Origin: Saccharopolyspora oryzae
Lineage (GTDB): Bacteria > Actinomycetota > Actinomycetes > Mycobacteriales > Pseudonocardiaceae
Direction of reading: 5' to 3'
Length of the DNA stretch: 57,862 bases
Assembly (NCBI RefSeq): GCF_027853915.1
Contig: NZ_JAQGLA010000041.1
Location: 1 to 57,862 of the forward strand
Part shown: positions 41,013-50,138 of the stretch, in pieces
How the letters are laid out: each line of letters opens with the position of its first letter
How positions within the stretch are numbered: position 1 is the first letter of the stretch
Position numbers and translations under genes: made by a program
The notes under the pieces: model-generated
Seen by the model: the letters and a program-made list of their open reading frames with translations, nothing else
Databases searched by the model: none
What the model was told of the DNA's origin: nothing

Positions 41013-42296
41013 ATGCACGGCACCAGAGATCTGCGTCGGGTGGCTTCCGCGGCGTTCGTCGGCACGGCCTTGGAGTGGTACGACTACTTCCTCTTCGGCG
41101 CCGCTGCCGCGCTGGTCTTCGACCGCGTCTTCTTCCCCGACCTCGACCCGAGCACCGGTCTGATTGCCTCCTTCCTCACCTTCGCGGTCGGCTTCGTCGT
41201 CCGGCCGCTGGGCGGAATCCTGTTCGGGCACATCGGTGACCGCTTCGGCAGGCGGCGGGCGCTGACCGCCACCCTGCTGATCATGGGGCTGTCCACCGGC
41301 GCGATAGGGCTGCTGCCCGGCTACCAGCAGATCGGGTTCGCCGCCCCGCTCCTGCTCGCCTTCCTGCGCTGCCTGCAGGGGATGTCCGCCGCCGGCGAGT
41401 GGTCCGGTGCGACGCTCATGGCGGTCGAGCACGCGCCCGCCGGGCGGCGCGGCTGGTACGGCGCGATGCCGCAGTACGGAGCGCCGGCGGGCACCCTGCT
41501 GTCCAGCGGCGCGATGGCGCTGGCGACGCTGCTGCCCGACGAGCAGTTCTTGTCGTGGGGTTGGCGGGTTCCGTTCCTGGTCTCGTTCGCGCTGCTGGTG
41601 GTCGCCTTCCAGGTCCGGCGCCGGGTCGAGGAATCGCCGCTGTTCCAACGGGAATCCCGGGAGAAGGTGCCGGTCCTGGCGGTGCTGCGCGGCCACTGGC
41701 GGGAGGTGCTGGTCGCGTTGTCGGCGACCATCGCCAACACCGGTGGCCTGTACCTGCTGACGACGTTCCTCGTCGGCTACGGCACGAGCGCCTTGGGGCT
41801 GTCCAGGCAGGTGATGCTCGCGGCGACGCTGATCCCGGCGGCGCTGGAGTTCGCGGTGATGGCCTTCAGCGCGCGGCTGACGGACCGGTTCGGCCCGGCC
41901 CGCATCTGCGTCTCCGGGTCGCTGCTCTCCGCGGTCACCGCTTTCCCGGTGTTCCTGCTGGTGGACACGCGATCCCCGGCGTTGGTGGTGCTGGGAGCCG
42001 TCATCGGGATCAGCATGCTCACCGTCACCTACGCCGCGCTGGGCACCCTGCTCGCGTCGATCTTCCCGCCGCCGCTGCGCTACACCGGCGTCGCGATGGG
42101 CGTCAATCTGGCCGGGGTGGTCGGCGGGCTGCTGCCCTACTTCGCCACCCAGCTGCTCGTGGTGTCCGGCAACGCTTCTTGGCCCGCGGCGGCGCTGCTG
42201 CTCGCGATCTCGGTGTGGAGCCTGCTCGGCAGCCTCGCCGCCCAGCGCCGGACGCGCGCGGAAACCGAAGCGCGACAACCCGAACCAGCAGCCTGA
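41013..42296 (+). CDS. MFS transporter, metabolite:H+ symporter (MHS) family
   Basis: 427 residues with 12 membrane segments. ALEWYDYFLFGAAAALVFDR and FAVGFVVRPLGGILFGHIGD then RFGRRRALTATLLIMG are the MHS family markers (as in shikimate, proline/betaine and alpha-ketoglutarate transporters). The ATG at 41013 follows GGGAGCG. The phosphotriesterase-like gene starts 22 bases after its stop, so the pair probably takes up an organic acid or lactone-like compound and hydrolyses it (inference). Confidence 0.88.
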   Translation: MHGTRDLRRVASAAFVGTALEWYDYFLFGAAAALVFDRVFFPDLDPSTGLIASFLTFAVGFVVRPLGGILFGHIGDRFGRRRALTATLLIMGLSTGAIGLLPGYQQIGFAAPLLLAFLRCLQGMSAAGEWSGATLMAVEHAPAGRRGWYGAMPQYGAPAGTLLSSGAMALATLLPDEQFLSWGWRVPFLVSFALLVVAFQVRRRVEESPLFQRESREKVPVLAVLRGHWREVLVALSATIANTGGLYLLTTFLVGYGTSALGLSRQVMLAATLIPAALEFAVMAFSARLTDRFGPARICVSGSLLSAVTAFPVFLLVDTRSPALVVLGAVIGISMLTVTYAALGTLLASIFPPPLRYTGVAMGVNLAGVVGGLLPYFATQLLVVSGNASWPAAALLLAISVWSLLGSLAAQRRTRAETEARQPEPAA

Positions 42297-42318
42297 CCGC
42301 GACGAGAGGAAGCTCAGC

Positions 42319-43284
42319 ATGCCCAGCGTGATGACCGCGTCAGGTCCGGTCGAACGGGATCGGCTAGGTCCCACCCTCCCCCACGAGCACCTGTTCATCA
42401 ACCTGCTCCGCGAACGCCGCGGGGATGGCCTGATCGTCGACGAGCAGCTGGTCACCGAGGAGGTCGGCGCGTTCGCCGAGCTCGGCGGCGGCACCATCGT
42501 GGACCTCACCTCCGCCGAACTGACCACGGGTGCCGCGCCGGTGCCCAGCCATGACGCCACCGGCAGCACCCGCGACCCGCAGAACGTCCTGGCCATCGGG
42601 CGCGTCGCGAAAGCCAGCGGGCTCAACGTGGTGCTGGGCACCGGGCACTACCGGGACCCGTTCCTGGAGCGGGACTGGTTCGACCGGCACGACCCGGACC
42701 AGATCGCCGAGCACCTGGTCCGGGACCTGACCGAAGGCTTCCCCGGAACCGGTATCTCGGCGGGCATCATCGGCGAGATCGGCGCCGACAAGTGGTACAT
42801 CTCGGCGGCCGAAGAGCGGTCGTTCCGCGCTGCTGCTCGCGCCCACCGCGCTACCGGGGCCGCCATCTACACGCACGCGGCGCGCTGGCCGGTCGGCCTG
42901 CCGCAGCTCGACCTGCTCGCCGAGGAGGACGTGGTGCCGGAGCGGATCGCGATCGGGCACTGCGACCTGGTCGAGAAGCCCGGCTACGCGCTGGAGATCG
43001 CGCGCCGAGGGGCCTACGTCGGGATCGACACCATCTTCACCGCCAACCCGCACGAGGTGGGTCGGCGGGTGGCGATGGTGCTCGAGCTCGCGCGGGCCGG
43101 TCATCTCGACCAGATCCTGCTGTCCCACGACGTGTGCGTGAAGTCGCAGCTCAGCGCCTACGGCGGCCCCGGGTACTCGTTCGTGCAGACCGTCTTCCGG
43201 AAGGCCTTGCGCGAGGCGGGGATCGACGACGGCGAGTTCGAGCACATCACCGCAGCCAACCCGGCGCGGTTGCTCTGCGGGTGA
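42319..43284 (+). CDS. Phosphotriesterase-like (PTE family) hydrolase
   Basis: 321 residues, amidohydrolase TIM barrel. Metal ligands: LPHEHLF (first two histidines), GIIGEIGAD whose glutamate stands where true phosphotriesterases have a carboxylated lysine, IYTHAA, IGHCD and LLSHDV. The glutamate form is typical of the Php/YhfV group and of lactonase-like homologues rather than organophosphatases. The ATG follows GAGAGGAAG. Operon partner of the MHS transporter. Ends at the same base where the convergent regulator gene ends. Confidence 0.87.
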   Translation: MPSVMTASGPVERDRLGPTLPHEHLFINLLRERRGDGLIVDEQLVTEEVGAFAELGGGTIVDLTSAELTTGAAPVPSHDATGSTRDPQNVLAIGRVAKASGLNVVLGTGHYRDPFLERDWFDRHDPDQIAEHLVRDLTEGFPGTGISAGIIGEIGADKWYISAAEERSFRAAARAHRATGAAIYTHAARWPVGLPQLDLLAEEDVVPERIAIGHCDLVEKPGYALEIARRGAYVGIDTIFTANPHEVGRRVAMVLELARAGHLDQILLSHDVCVKSQLSAYGGPGYSFVQTVFRKALREAGIDDGEFEHITAANPARLLCG

Positions 43285-44316
43285 TCACGCGCTCGGGAGG
43301 TGGAGTTCGGCCCAGGGGTCGGTGGGGACGGTTTCGGTGCTGCGGCCCAGGTCGTCGAGGATCCGGGACTGCCGCTTCGGTTGGCGGAGGGTGATCGCGC
43401 GTTCGGCCAACGACAGCGACGGCAGCTGGGCCGCCAGCCGCTCCTCCAGGCGGTGGCAGTCCTCCGGTGCGCGCAGCCAGACGATCATCACCAGGTTGTG
43501 CGCGCCGGTCACCGCAGCGCAGAACCGGATCTCCGGGAGCTTGGCCAGCGACCGGCCCACCTCCGACAGGTCCTCGGCGGGCGCGTTGGCCCAGAAGATC
43601 GCCGAGACCGGCCATCCGGTGAGGCTCTGCGCGACTTCGCAGCGGATCGACACCAGTCCCTGGTCGACCAGCTTCGCCAACCGCCGCCGCGCCGTCGACA
43701 CGCTGGTCCCGGTCAGCTCGGCGAGCTCGGCCACGCTCCGCCGCCCATCGGTGCTCAGCGCGACGATCAGGTCGCGGTCCTTCTCGGTCAGCACGCCCTG
43801 CTTCGCGCGCGGGGGCGCGTGCGCGGCCAACTGCGCTCGCTGCGCCGGGGACAGCGCGTTGAGTCGCCACTGCACGCCTTCGCTGAAGATCGTCGTCGCG
43901 GTGTGCACGCTCGCCCGCCGCACTCCGGGGTGGTGGCTGAGCTCGTCGAGCACGAATCGCGACAGCGCGGGGAGGCTGCGCGCGTTGATCAGGACCAGCA
44001 GGTCGCGGCCGCTGCCCACGTGGTGCACCGAAACGACTTGCGGCAGCCGGGCCAGCAGGACCGCGAGCCGGTCCCGCTCGCTCGGTCGGCAGTCGATCTC
44101 CACGCATCCCAGCACGAACGCGGTCGGCGCGGTCAACCGCGCGTAAGCGGTCATCCACACCAGGCCCTGCTCGGTGATGCGCTGCCACCGGCGGGCGGCC
44201 GTGCTCGGATCGATCCCCAACACCGAACCGATGACCTGCCAGGAACCCCGCGGGGCGATCTGCACGGCGTTGACGAGCGAGAGGTCGACCTCGTCGAGGC
44301 TGGACGAATCTTGCAT
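43285..44316 (-). CDS. Two-domain Lrp/AsnC family regulator
   Basis: 343 residues made of two Lrp-like units: HTH LSLVNAVQIAPRGSWQVIGS, DPSTAARRWQRI with RAM domain VVSVHHVGSGRDLLVLINAR, then HTH KDRDLIVALSTDGRRSVAEL, TSVSTARRRLAKL and RAM RFCAAVTGAHNLVMIVWLRA. Doubling lets one chain act as an Lrp dimer. Start ATG at 44316 follows GAAGGTCC. Divergent from the AbgT gene (113 bases between), so it probably controls the AbgT-M20 operon. Confidence 0.87.
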   Translation of the reverse strand: MQDSSSLDEVDLSLVNAVQIAPRGSWQVIGSVLGIDPSTAARRWQRITEQGLVWMTAYARLTAPTAFVLGCVEIDCRPSERDRLAVLLARLPQVVSVHHVGSGRDLLVLINARSLPALSRFVLDELSHHPGVRRASVHTATTIFSEGVQWRLNALSPAQRAQLAAHAPPRAKQGVLTEKDRDLIVALSTDGRRSVAELAELTGTSVSTARRRLAKLVDQGLVSIRCEVAQSLTGWPVSAIFWANAPAEDLSEVGRSLAKLPEIRFCAAVTGAHNLVMIVWLRAPEDCHRLEERLAAQLPSLSLAERAITLRQPKRQSRILDDLGRSTETVPTDPWAELHLPSA

Positions 44317-44429
44317 GCACGGACCTTCATATGACGATTTCCAGCAATTCAAGCAGCGCTTCTGGTGCGTTGTCCACCCTGTCGTGAACTGCGGGCGGCG
44401 GCCCGCGCTCGACTTCGCCCGGAGACCTC

Positions 44430-45959
44430 ATGGACACAGACGCAGCGCCTGCCCGGCGGACCCGGTTGGACCGGGTGTTCGCCGGCATCGAGCGGATCGG
44501 CAGCAAGCTGCCCGAACCGTTCTTCCTGTTCGTCTACCTGCTCGCGGCGCTAGCGGTGATCTCCACCGCGGTGGCCGCTTTCGACGTCACCGTCGACGTT
44601 CCCGGCAAGGCCGAACCCGTCCCGGTGCGGGCGGTGCTCAGCACCGACGGCCTGGTCTGGTTCCTGACCAACTTCGTGGACAACTTCATCGGCTTCCCGC
44701 CGCTGGGCACCGTGCTGGCGATGATGCTGGTGGTCGGTTTCGCCGAGCGCACCGGTTTCCTGTCCTCCGCGGTGACGCTGGTGTTCGGCCGCGCGCCGCG
44801 CTGGCTGCTGCCGTACGCGGTGGCGTTCGTGGCGTGCCAGGCGCACGTCATGTCCGACCCGTCGCTGATCGTCATCCCGCCGCTGGCCGCGCTGATGTTC
44901 AAGGCGGCCGGACGGCACCCGGTGGCTGGCCTGATCGGCGCTTTCGCCTGCGGGGCAACGGGTTACGGCGGCGGGATCCTGATCGGATCGCTGGACGGCC
45001 TGCTGGAGGGCATCACCGAGAAGGCGGTCAAGATCGCCCCGCTCGGCGTCGAGGTGCACACCCACATCGCGATGAACTACTTCTTCGCGGCCACCGCGGG
45101 TCTGCTGCTGCCGCTGGTCGGCGGGTTCCTGATCGACCGGGTGCTGGAGCCGCGGCTGGGCCCGTGGACCGACCCCGACGGCGAGCAGACCGCCGAACTC
45201 ACGCCGCAGCAGCGCAAGGGCGTGTGGCGGGCGTTCGCGTTGCTGGCCGTCTACGCCGTGGTGGCCTTCGGCACCTGGCTGATCCCCGGCAGCTTCCTGC
45301 GCGGCGAGGGCGGAGCGCTGGTGCCGTCGCCGTTCCTGGACAGCATCGTGCCGCTGATCATCATCGCGTTCCTGCTGGCCGGGCTCGCCTACGGGCTGAC
45401 CGCGGGCACCGTCGCCCACCGCGCCGACCTGCCTCGGATGATGACCGAAACCGTCAAGGACATGGCGGGCTACATCGTCTTCATCTTCGTCGCGGCCCAG
45501 TTCATCGCGCTGTTCACCTGGTCGAACCTGGGCACTCTGATCGCCATCGGCGCGGCCGACGGACTGCGCGCCGCCCATCTGACCGGTTTCCCGGCCATCC
45601 TGGTGATGGTGCTGCTGACGACGGTGGCGAACCTGTTCATCACGTCCGGTTCGGCGCTGTGGTCGCTGCTGGCCCCGGTGATGATCCCAGCTTTCTCCAT
45701 CCTCGGCTACGACCCGGCGTTCATCCAGGCCGCCTACCGGATCGGCGACTCGACCACGCAAGCGGTCAGCCCGCTCAACGCCTACGTCTACATCCTGCTC
45801 AGCGTCAACAAGAAGTACCAGCCGGAGACGCAGCTGGGCACGCTGCTGGCGCGGTTGAGCTTCTTCGTGCTGCCGTTCTTCGCGATGTGGCTGCTGATCC
45901 TGGCCGCGTTCTACTTCTTCGACCTGCCCATCGGCCCGGGTTCGGGCATCCGGCTGTAA
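44430..45959 (+). CDS. abgT: AbgT family transporter
   Basis: 509 residues with about 13 hydrophobic segments. IGSKLPEPFFLFVYLLAALA, GFPPLGTVLAMMLVVGFAER, GLIGAFACGATGYGGGILIG and FITSGSALWSLLAPVMIPAF are family signatures; AbgT of E. coli imports p-aminobenzoyl-glutamate, a folate breakdown product, while some homologues export sulfonamides. The M20 hydrolase gene 17 bases downstream supports import of an amidated aminoacyl compound. ATG follows GGAGA. Confidence 0.9.
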   Translation: MDTDAAPARRTRLDRVFAGIERIGSKLPEPFFLFVYLLAALAVISTAVAAFDVTVDVPGKAEPVPVRAVLSTDGLVWFLTNFVDNFIGFPPLGTVLAMMLVVGFAERTGFLSSAVTLVFGRAPRWLLPYAVAFVACQAHVMSDPSLIVIPPLAALMFKAAGRHPVAGLIGAFACGATGYGGGILIGSLDGLLEGITEKAVKIAPLGVEVHTHIAMNYFFAATAGLLLPLVGGFLIDRVLEPRLGPWTDPDGEQTAELTPQQRKGVWRAFALLAVYAVVAFGTWLIPGSFLRGEGGALVPSPFLDSIVPLIIIAFLLAGLAYGLTAGTVAHRADLPRMMTETVKDMAGYIVFIFVAAQFIALFTWSNLGTLIAIGAADGLRAAHLTGFPAILVMVLLTTVANLFITSGSALWSLLAPVMIPAFSILGYDPAFIQAAYRIGDSTTQAVSPLNAYVYILLSVNKKYQPETQLGTLLARLSFFVLPFFAMWLLILAAFYFFDLPIGPGSGIRL

Positions 45960-45976
45960 CCGTCCACAGAGGAGAG

Positions 45977-47233
45977 ATGATGAACTTCGACGAGCTCGTG
46001 GCGTTGCGTCGCGACTTCCACCAGCACGCCGAACCGGCGTTCCTGGAGATCCGCACCTCCAGCATCGTCGTGTCCCGCCTGCGCGAACTGGGCCTGGAAC
46101 CGCTGACGGGCCAAGCAGCGATGCGCGCCGAAACCGTGGTCGACTACCCCACCGCCGAGCAGCGCGAGCTGTTCGCCGAACGCGCGGTGCGCACCGGGGC
46201 GGACGCGGAGAACGTCAAGCACGCCGCGGAGTTCGGCACGGCAGTGATCGCCGATGTCCAGGGCAACCGACCGGGCCCGGTCTGGGCCTTGCGCTTCGAC
46301 ATGGACGCGCTGCCGCTGGCCGAGTCGGACAGCCCCGAGCACGCCCCGGCGGCGAACGGCTTCCACTGCGACTACGGCGCGATGCACGCCTGCGCGCACG
46401 ACGGCCACACCGCCATCGGCCTCGGCCTGGCGAGCCGCCTGGTCGCCGACAACGATTTCGCGGGAACCGTGCGATTCCTGTTCCAGCCCGCGGAGGAAGG
46501 CGGCCGCGGCGCGGCGTCGATGCTCGCGGCCGGCGCGGTCGAAGGCGTCGACCGGTTCGTCGCCGTGCACCTCGGCCTGGACGACCCGGCGGGCAAGGTC
46601 AGCGGCGGCATCCAGGGCCTGCTGGCCACCACCAAGATGCGAGCCACCTTCGCCGGCACCGCGGCGCACGCCGCCGGAGCCCCGGAGCAGGGCGCGAACG
46701 CGCTGGTCACGGCAGCGAGCGCGCTCCTGAACGTGATGGCGCTGCCGCGCTACTCGTCCGCGGACACCCGCATCAACGTGGGCACCCTCCAAGGCGGCGA
46801 CAACGTCAACATCGTCCCGTCCTGGGCCACCATGACCCTCGAAGCCCGCTCCACGGACTCCGACGTCAGCGCCTCCCTGACCGAACGCATCAAGACCACC
46901 CTGCGCGGCTCCGGCGAAATGCACGGAGTGGCGGTCGACGTCGTCGAAACCGGCGGCTCGGCCACCATGGACTGCGACGCCGAGCTGGTCGACGCGGTCA
47001 ACGCCATCGCAGCCGACCTCCCGGACGCCACGAGCACCGAAGGCCTCAAGCAGATGGGCGGCAGCGACGACGCCAGCCTCTTCGCCCGAGAAGTCCAGCG
47101 AAACGGCGGAATCGCGACCTACATGACAGTCGGCGGAGGCAACGAAGCCCCCCACCACAACCCGCTGTTCGACATCGACGAACGCGCGATCCCGGTCGCC
47201 CTGGACGTCCTGGAACAGCTCATCCGCCGCTGA
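45977..47233 (+). CDS. M20 family amidohydrolase (AbgA/AbgB-like)
   Basis: 418 residues from ATG 45977 after GAGGAGAG (a second ATG follows directly). Metal-binding LRFDMDALPL, CDYGAMHACAHDGHTAIGLG, LFQPAEEGGRGAA, and the dimerisation or lid domain with TFAGTAAHAAGAPEQGAN. The N-terminal FHQHAEPAFLEIRTSSIV and the DYPTAEQRELFAERA segment are like E. coli AbgA, which with AbgB cleaves p-aminobenzoyl-glutamate. Only one subunit gene is present here, so it may act as a homodimer. Encoded with the transporter; strong terminator follows. Confidence 0.88.
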   Translation: MMNFDELVALRRDFHQHAEPAFLEIRTSSIVVSRLRELGLEPLTGQAAMRAETVVDYPTAEQRELFAERAVRTGADAENVKHAAEFGTAVIADVQGNRPGPVWALRFDMDALPLAESDSPEHAPAANGFHCDYGAMHACAHDGHTAIGLGLASRLVADNDFAGTVRFLFQPAEEGGRGAASMLAAGAVEGVDRFVAVHLGLDDPAGKVSGGIQGLLATTKMRATFAGTAAHAAGAPEQGANALVTAASALLNVMALPRYSSADTRINVGTLQGGDNVNIVPSWATMTLEARSTDSDVSASLTERIKTTLRGSGEMHGVAVDVVETGGSATMDCDAELVDAVNAIAADLPDATSTEGLKQMGGSDDASLFAREVQRNGGIATYMTVGGGNEAPHHNPLFDIDERAIPVALDVLEQLIRR

Positions 47234-47284
47234 GCAAACGGAGGGTGCCTTCCACCGACCTGTTGGAAGGCACCCTCCTGCTCA
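47231..47284 (+). terminator. Strong terminator of the AbgT operon
   Basis: 15-base perfect stem GGAGGGTGCCTTCCA / TGGAAGGCACCCTCC with a 9-base loop, extended by TGAGCA/TGCTCA across a bulge, and followed by CGTGCCTCTAG, a trailer like those at 31557 and 55293. Confidence 0.85.
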
Positions 47285-47371
47285 CGTGCCTCTAGAACCT
47301 GTGAAGGTAAGCGAGGGATCAGTCCAGGCAAAAACGAGAGGAATCGGCGGCACATCCCTAACATCTGCTGG

Positions 47372-48571
47372 GTGGGAACCGTCGAAGCGCTGACACCGAA
47401 CCTGAGCCAGGCCGACACGGCTGGTCTGCTCGAGGTCGACCCGGACGAACTCGCCGGGTACGCGGCCGATGCGGCGCAACCTTGGTTCCGTCGCAAGCTG
47501 TGCGCAGATGCGCTCGCAGGGCGCGTTCCGGAAACGCGCGTACCGGTGCTGTTGGAGTGCATCCGCGATCGCAGCGAAACGCCCCGGGCCCGCAGCGCCT
47601 TGCTCGGCATCCTCGGGCACCGGGAAGAACTTCGAGCCTGGCTGTACCACGAGGACCGGGAGTCCGACGACGCGTACGGGATGCCCGAGGCGATATTGAG
47701 CGCACGCGGTGCCGCCGGAGATCGCACGACGGCTCATGACCTGGCGACGCTTGCGAACGATCCGTGGGCTCACCGCCGCGTGGTCGGCGAGGCCGGATTG
47801 GACGCGCTCGTCGCCCGGTACGGGGCCGAGGCGATCATCGCTGATCTCGGGGACGCGCGTCCGGAAGATCGTGCGTTCCGCGTGCGGATGCGGCATCGCG
47901 CGGGCGAGGACGTGACGACGGCACTCGCGGACCCGGACGCGGGAGTGGCACATTTGGCCCATTCGCTCGTGGACGACGAAGAGCGCCTCCGCGAGTACTT
48001 CGAACAAGCTCCCACCGTCGAGGCGAAGCTGTGGTCGGTGTGTGCGCTGTACCGCCTCAACAACGACCTCGCCGAAGCCCGGGCGATCTACGACTCGCTG
48101 GGGCGTCCTCGCGTCGAGGTCGACGGTCTCGACGACGAAGTCCGTGCTGCGGTCCGTCGCGAATACGTGCCCGATTGCGAACCGCGAACCGATCCGCGCT
48201 GGCGACTCGAAGAGATCTGCGCCGATCCGGTTCAGCCAGCCGACGAGGACGAGCTGCTCGCACGCGCGAGAGCAGCGCTCACCGCAGCGAACCTGGAACC
48301 GGGAACTCCGCGGTCAGACGAACCTCCCGGAGGTCGGACCACGTACAACGTGCTCGATCACGTGGGCGGCTCGGTCGCCGTCAGCACCCTCGGTCGATTC
48401 GTCATCAGCAACGAGGCGAACTCCGCCGCTCGAAGTGCCCTGGAACCAGCTGGATTCCGCTGGATCGATGAGCCTCTCGCCTCGACGACTGTCACCGGAC
48501 TCTGCACCTACTTCTTCGGCAACCGTGGGCCGCTCGAAGTCCGGGACCTCCTCTTCTTCTGGCAGGACTGA
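47372..48571 (+). CDS. Hypothetical HEAT-like repeat protein
   Basis: 399 residues. Most of the chain is short paired helices (AADAAQPWFRRKLCADALAG, then VPVLLECIRDRSETPRARSA, TAHDLATLANDPWAHRRVVG and the Y-A-I-Y-D-S-L segment), consistent with HEAT/PBS-lyase repeats. The last 70 residues differ: YNVLDHVGGSVAVSTLGRFV to VTGLCTYFFGNRGPLEVRDL look like a small alpha/beta domain. GTG start at 47372 has no clear ribosome site, so the true start may be further in. Codon use is less GC-biased than its neighbours. Function unknown. Confidence 0.65.
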   Translation: MGTVEALTPNLSQADTAGLLEVDPDELAGYAADAAQPWFRRKLCADALAGRVPETRVPVLLECIRDRSETPRARSALLGILGHREELRAWLYHEDRESDDAYGMPEAILSARGAAGDRTTAHDLATLANDPWAHRRVVGEAGLDALVARYGAEAIIADLGDARPEDRAFRVRMRHRAGEDVTTALADPDAGVAHLAHSLVDDEERLREYFEQAPTVEAKLWSVCALYRLNNDLAEARAIYDSLGRPRVEVDGLDDEVRAAVRREYVPDCEPRTDPRWRLEEICADPVQPADEDELLARARAALTAANLEPGTPRSDEPPGGRTTYNVLDHVGGSVAVSTLGRFVISNEANSAARSALEPAGFRWIDEPLASTTVTGLCTYFFGNRGPLEVRDLLFFWQD

Positions 48572-48607
48572 AGCAGACCAGCGGTTCACCTCCTCGCTGT
48601 TATCCGA

Positions 48608-49231
48608 TCAGCAGGAAACGAGCTGGGCGCGGAGAGTGTCGTAGGCCCACTGCTCCCACTGGTCCGGAGTCCAGCCGCGGTCGCGGACCAGCAGCAGGTA
48701 GAGCTCTGGGCTGAGGAGGCCGAACAGGACGTCGGCGGCGTGGTCGGCGGACAGCTCAGCTCGCGTTCCTGGCTTGGTGACCAGGGATTTCGCCGTTGCG
48801 GCTTGGACGGTGTAGCGCGGGTCTTCGCCCTTCGGCCACAGGTCCACGACCTCCGGGTCCGTCGCTGCCGCGACGCGCAGCACCTCCACGATCGCCGCGA
48901 CCCGCTCCAGCACCTGGCGGGTGCCCGCGATGTGCGCGCGGAGGTGGGCTTGCGCGGTCTCCTCCGCCAGGGCGTCGCGGAACCACTGGCGGTCCATCGT
49001 CGCGACCGGCTCGTCGTCGCCCGCGATCGCGGTGTCCACGACCTCCTTCAGCAGGTTCCGCTTGTTGCGGAACGTGAAGTAGATGGTCTGAACCGCGACT
49101 CCGGCCCGGTCCGCGATGTCCTGCAACGGCGTCGCGCCGTAACCGCGCTCCACGAACAGCTCGCCCGCTGCGCGCAGCATCCGCAGTCGTGTCTGCTTGG
49201 CCTTCTCGGCCCGCTTGTTGACCGGACTCAT
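48608..49231 (-). CDS. TetR family regulator
   Basis: 207 residues. HTH: KQTRLRMLRAAGELFVERGY, TPLQDIADRAGVAVQTIYFT, FRNKRNLLKEVVDTA. C-terminal helical ligand domain has many valine/alanine residues and ends WTPDQWEQWAYDTLRAQLVS. Divergent from the methyltransferase gene, with an extended palindrome in the 63-base gap that overlaps both promoters. Probably represses itself and the methyltransferases. Confidence 0.9.
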   Translation of the reverse strand: MSPVNKRAEKAKQTRLRMLRAAGELFVERGYGATPLQDIADRAGVAVQTIYFTFRNKRNLLKEVVDTAIAGDDEPVATMDRQWFRDALAEETAQAHLRAHIAGTRQVLERVAAIVEVLRVAAATDPEVVDLWPKGEDPRYTVQAATAKSLVTKPGTRAELSADHAADVLFGLLSPELYLLLVRDRGWTPDQWEQWAYDTLRAQLVSC

Positions 49232-49245
49232 GACTGGAGTCTATA

Positions 49246-49277
49246 ACTAGAGTCCATCACTAGTGACAAACTCTAGT
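49246..49277. promoter_or_regulatory. Nested 32-base dyad operator for the TetR protein
   Basis: ACTAGAGT CCA TCACT | AGTGA CAA ACTCTAGT; all positions pair except the CCA/CAA spacers. TATAAC just to the left may be a -10. Ends 17 bases before the methyltransferase start. Confidence 0.75.
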
Positions 49278-49294
49278 GAAACTGGAGGGTCCCG

Positions 49295-50122
49295 ATGCAG
49301 AACGTGGTCAACGTCCAGCAGGCCGAGGCGTGGAACGGCTGGGAGGGCGAGCTCTGGGCATCGAACGCCGAGCGCTACGACGGGATGCTCGACGACTTCA
49401 ACGCTGCGCTGTTCGCCGCCGCCCAGATCGACCGAGCCCACCGAGTGCTCGACGTCGGGTGCGGCACCGGAAGAACCACGCGGCTGGCCGCCGGACAGGC
49501 GACGCGCGGCCGAGCCGTCGGCGTCGACATCTCCGCCCCGATGGTGGCCCGCGCCCGCGCCGATTCGGCCGACATCCCCAACATCGAGTTCGTCCAAGCG
49601 GACGCCCAGGTTCACCCGTTCCCGGAAGCCGGTTTCGACGTGGCCATCAGCCGCGGCGGCGTGATGTTCTTCGCCGACCTGGTCGCCGGGTTCAGCAACA
49701 TCCGCCGCGCGCTCCGCCCCGACGGCAGGCTGGCGTTCATCAGCCCGGCAGCCCCCGATCCGGATGGCGACTACGCTCGCGCGACCGCAGCCCTGGGCGA
49801 GTTCATGAAGAAGCCGTCACCAGCATCCCTCGGCATGATGTCCATGGTGGACCCCGTCCGCATCGACGAAGTCCTCGACTCCGCCGGATTTCGCGACATC
49901 GCAGTGGAGAAGGTCGAAGCCGATCAGAACTTGGGCGAGAACGCCGACGACGCAGCGGAGTTCGTCTGCTCGCTGGCACCGGTCCAGTTCAACCTGCGAC
50001 ACCTCGACAAATCCACTGTGGATCGGCTCCGCGCGGAGCTGAGCTCGGGACTCCAACCGCACGAAACCGCGCAGGGCGTGCGGGTCGGCGGCACCGTTTG
50101 GCTGGCCAGCGCCACCTGCTGA
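49295..50122 (+). CDS. SAM-dependent methyltransferase (first of a tandem pair)
   Basis: 275 residues. EAWNGWEGELWASNAERYDG, motif I VLDVGCGTGRTTRLAAG, motif II VGVDISAPMVARARADS, then VQADAQVHPFPEAGFDVAIS and GVMFFADLVAGFSNIRRALR. The pattern is the UbiE/small-molecule type. ATG follows ACTGGAGGG. Controlled by the divergent TetR gene through the dyad at 49246-49277. The next gene is a close paralogue. Substrate unknown; a TetR-linked methyltransferase could inactivate a drug. Confidence 0.88.
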   Translation: MQNVVNVQQAEAWNGWEGELWASNAERYDGMLDDFNAALFAAAQIDRAHRVLDVGCGTGRTTRLAAGQATRGRAVGVDISAPMVARARADSADIPNIEFVQADAQVHPFPEAGFDVAISRGGVMFFADLVAGFSNIRRALRPDGRLAFISPAAPDPDGDYARATAALGEFMKKPSPASLGMMSMVDPVRIDEVLDSAGFRDIAVEKVEADQNLGENADDAAEFVCSLAPVQFNLRHLDKSTVDRLRAELSSGLQPHETAQGVRVGGTVWLASATC

Positions 50123-50138
50123 AAGGGAAGGACCTGTC

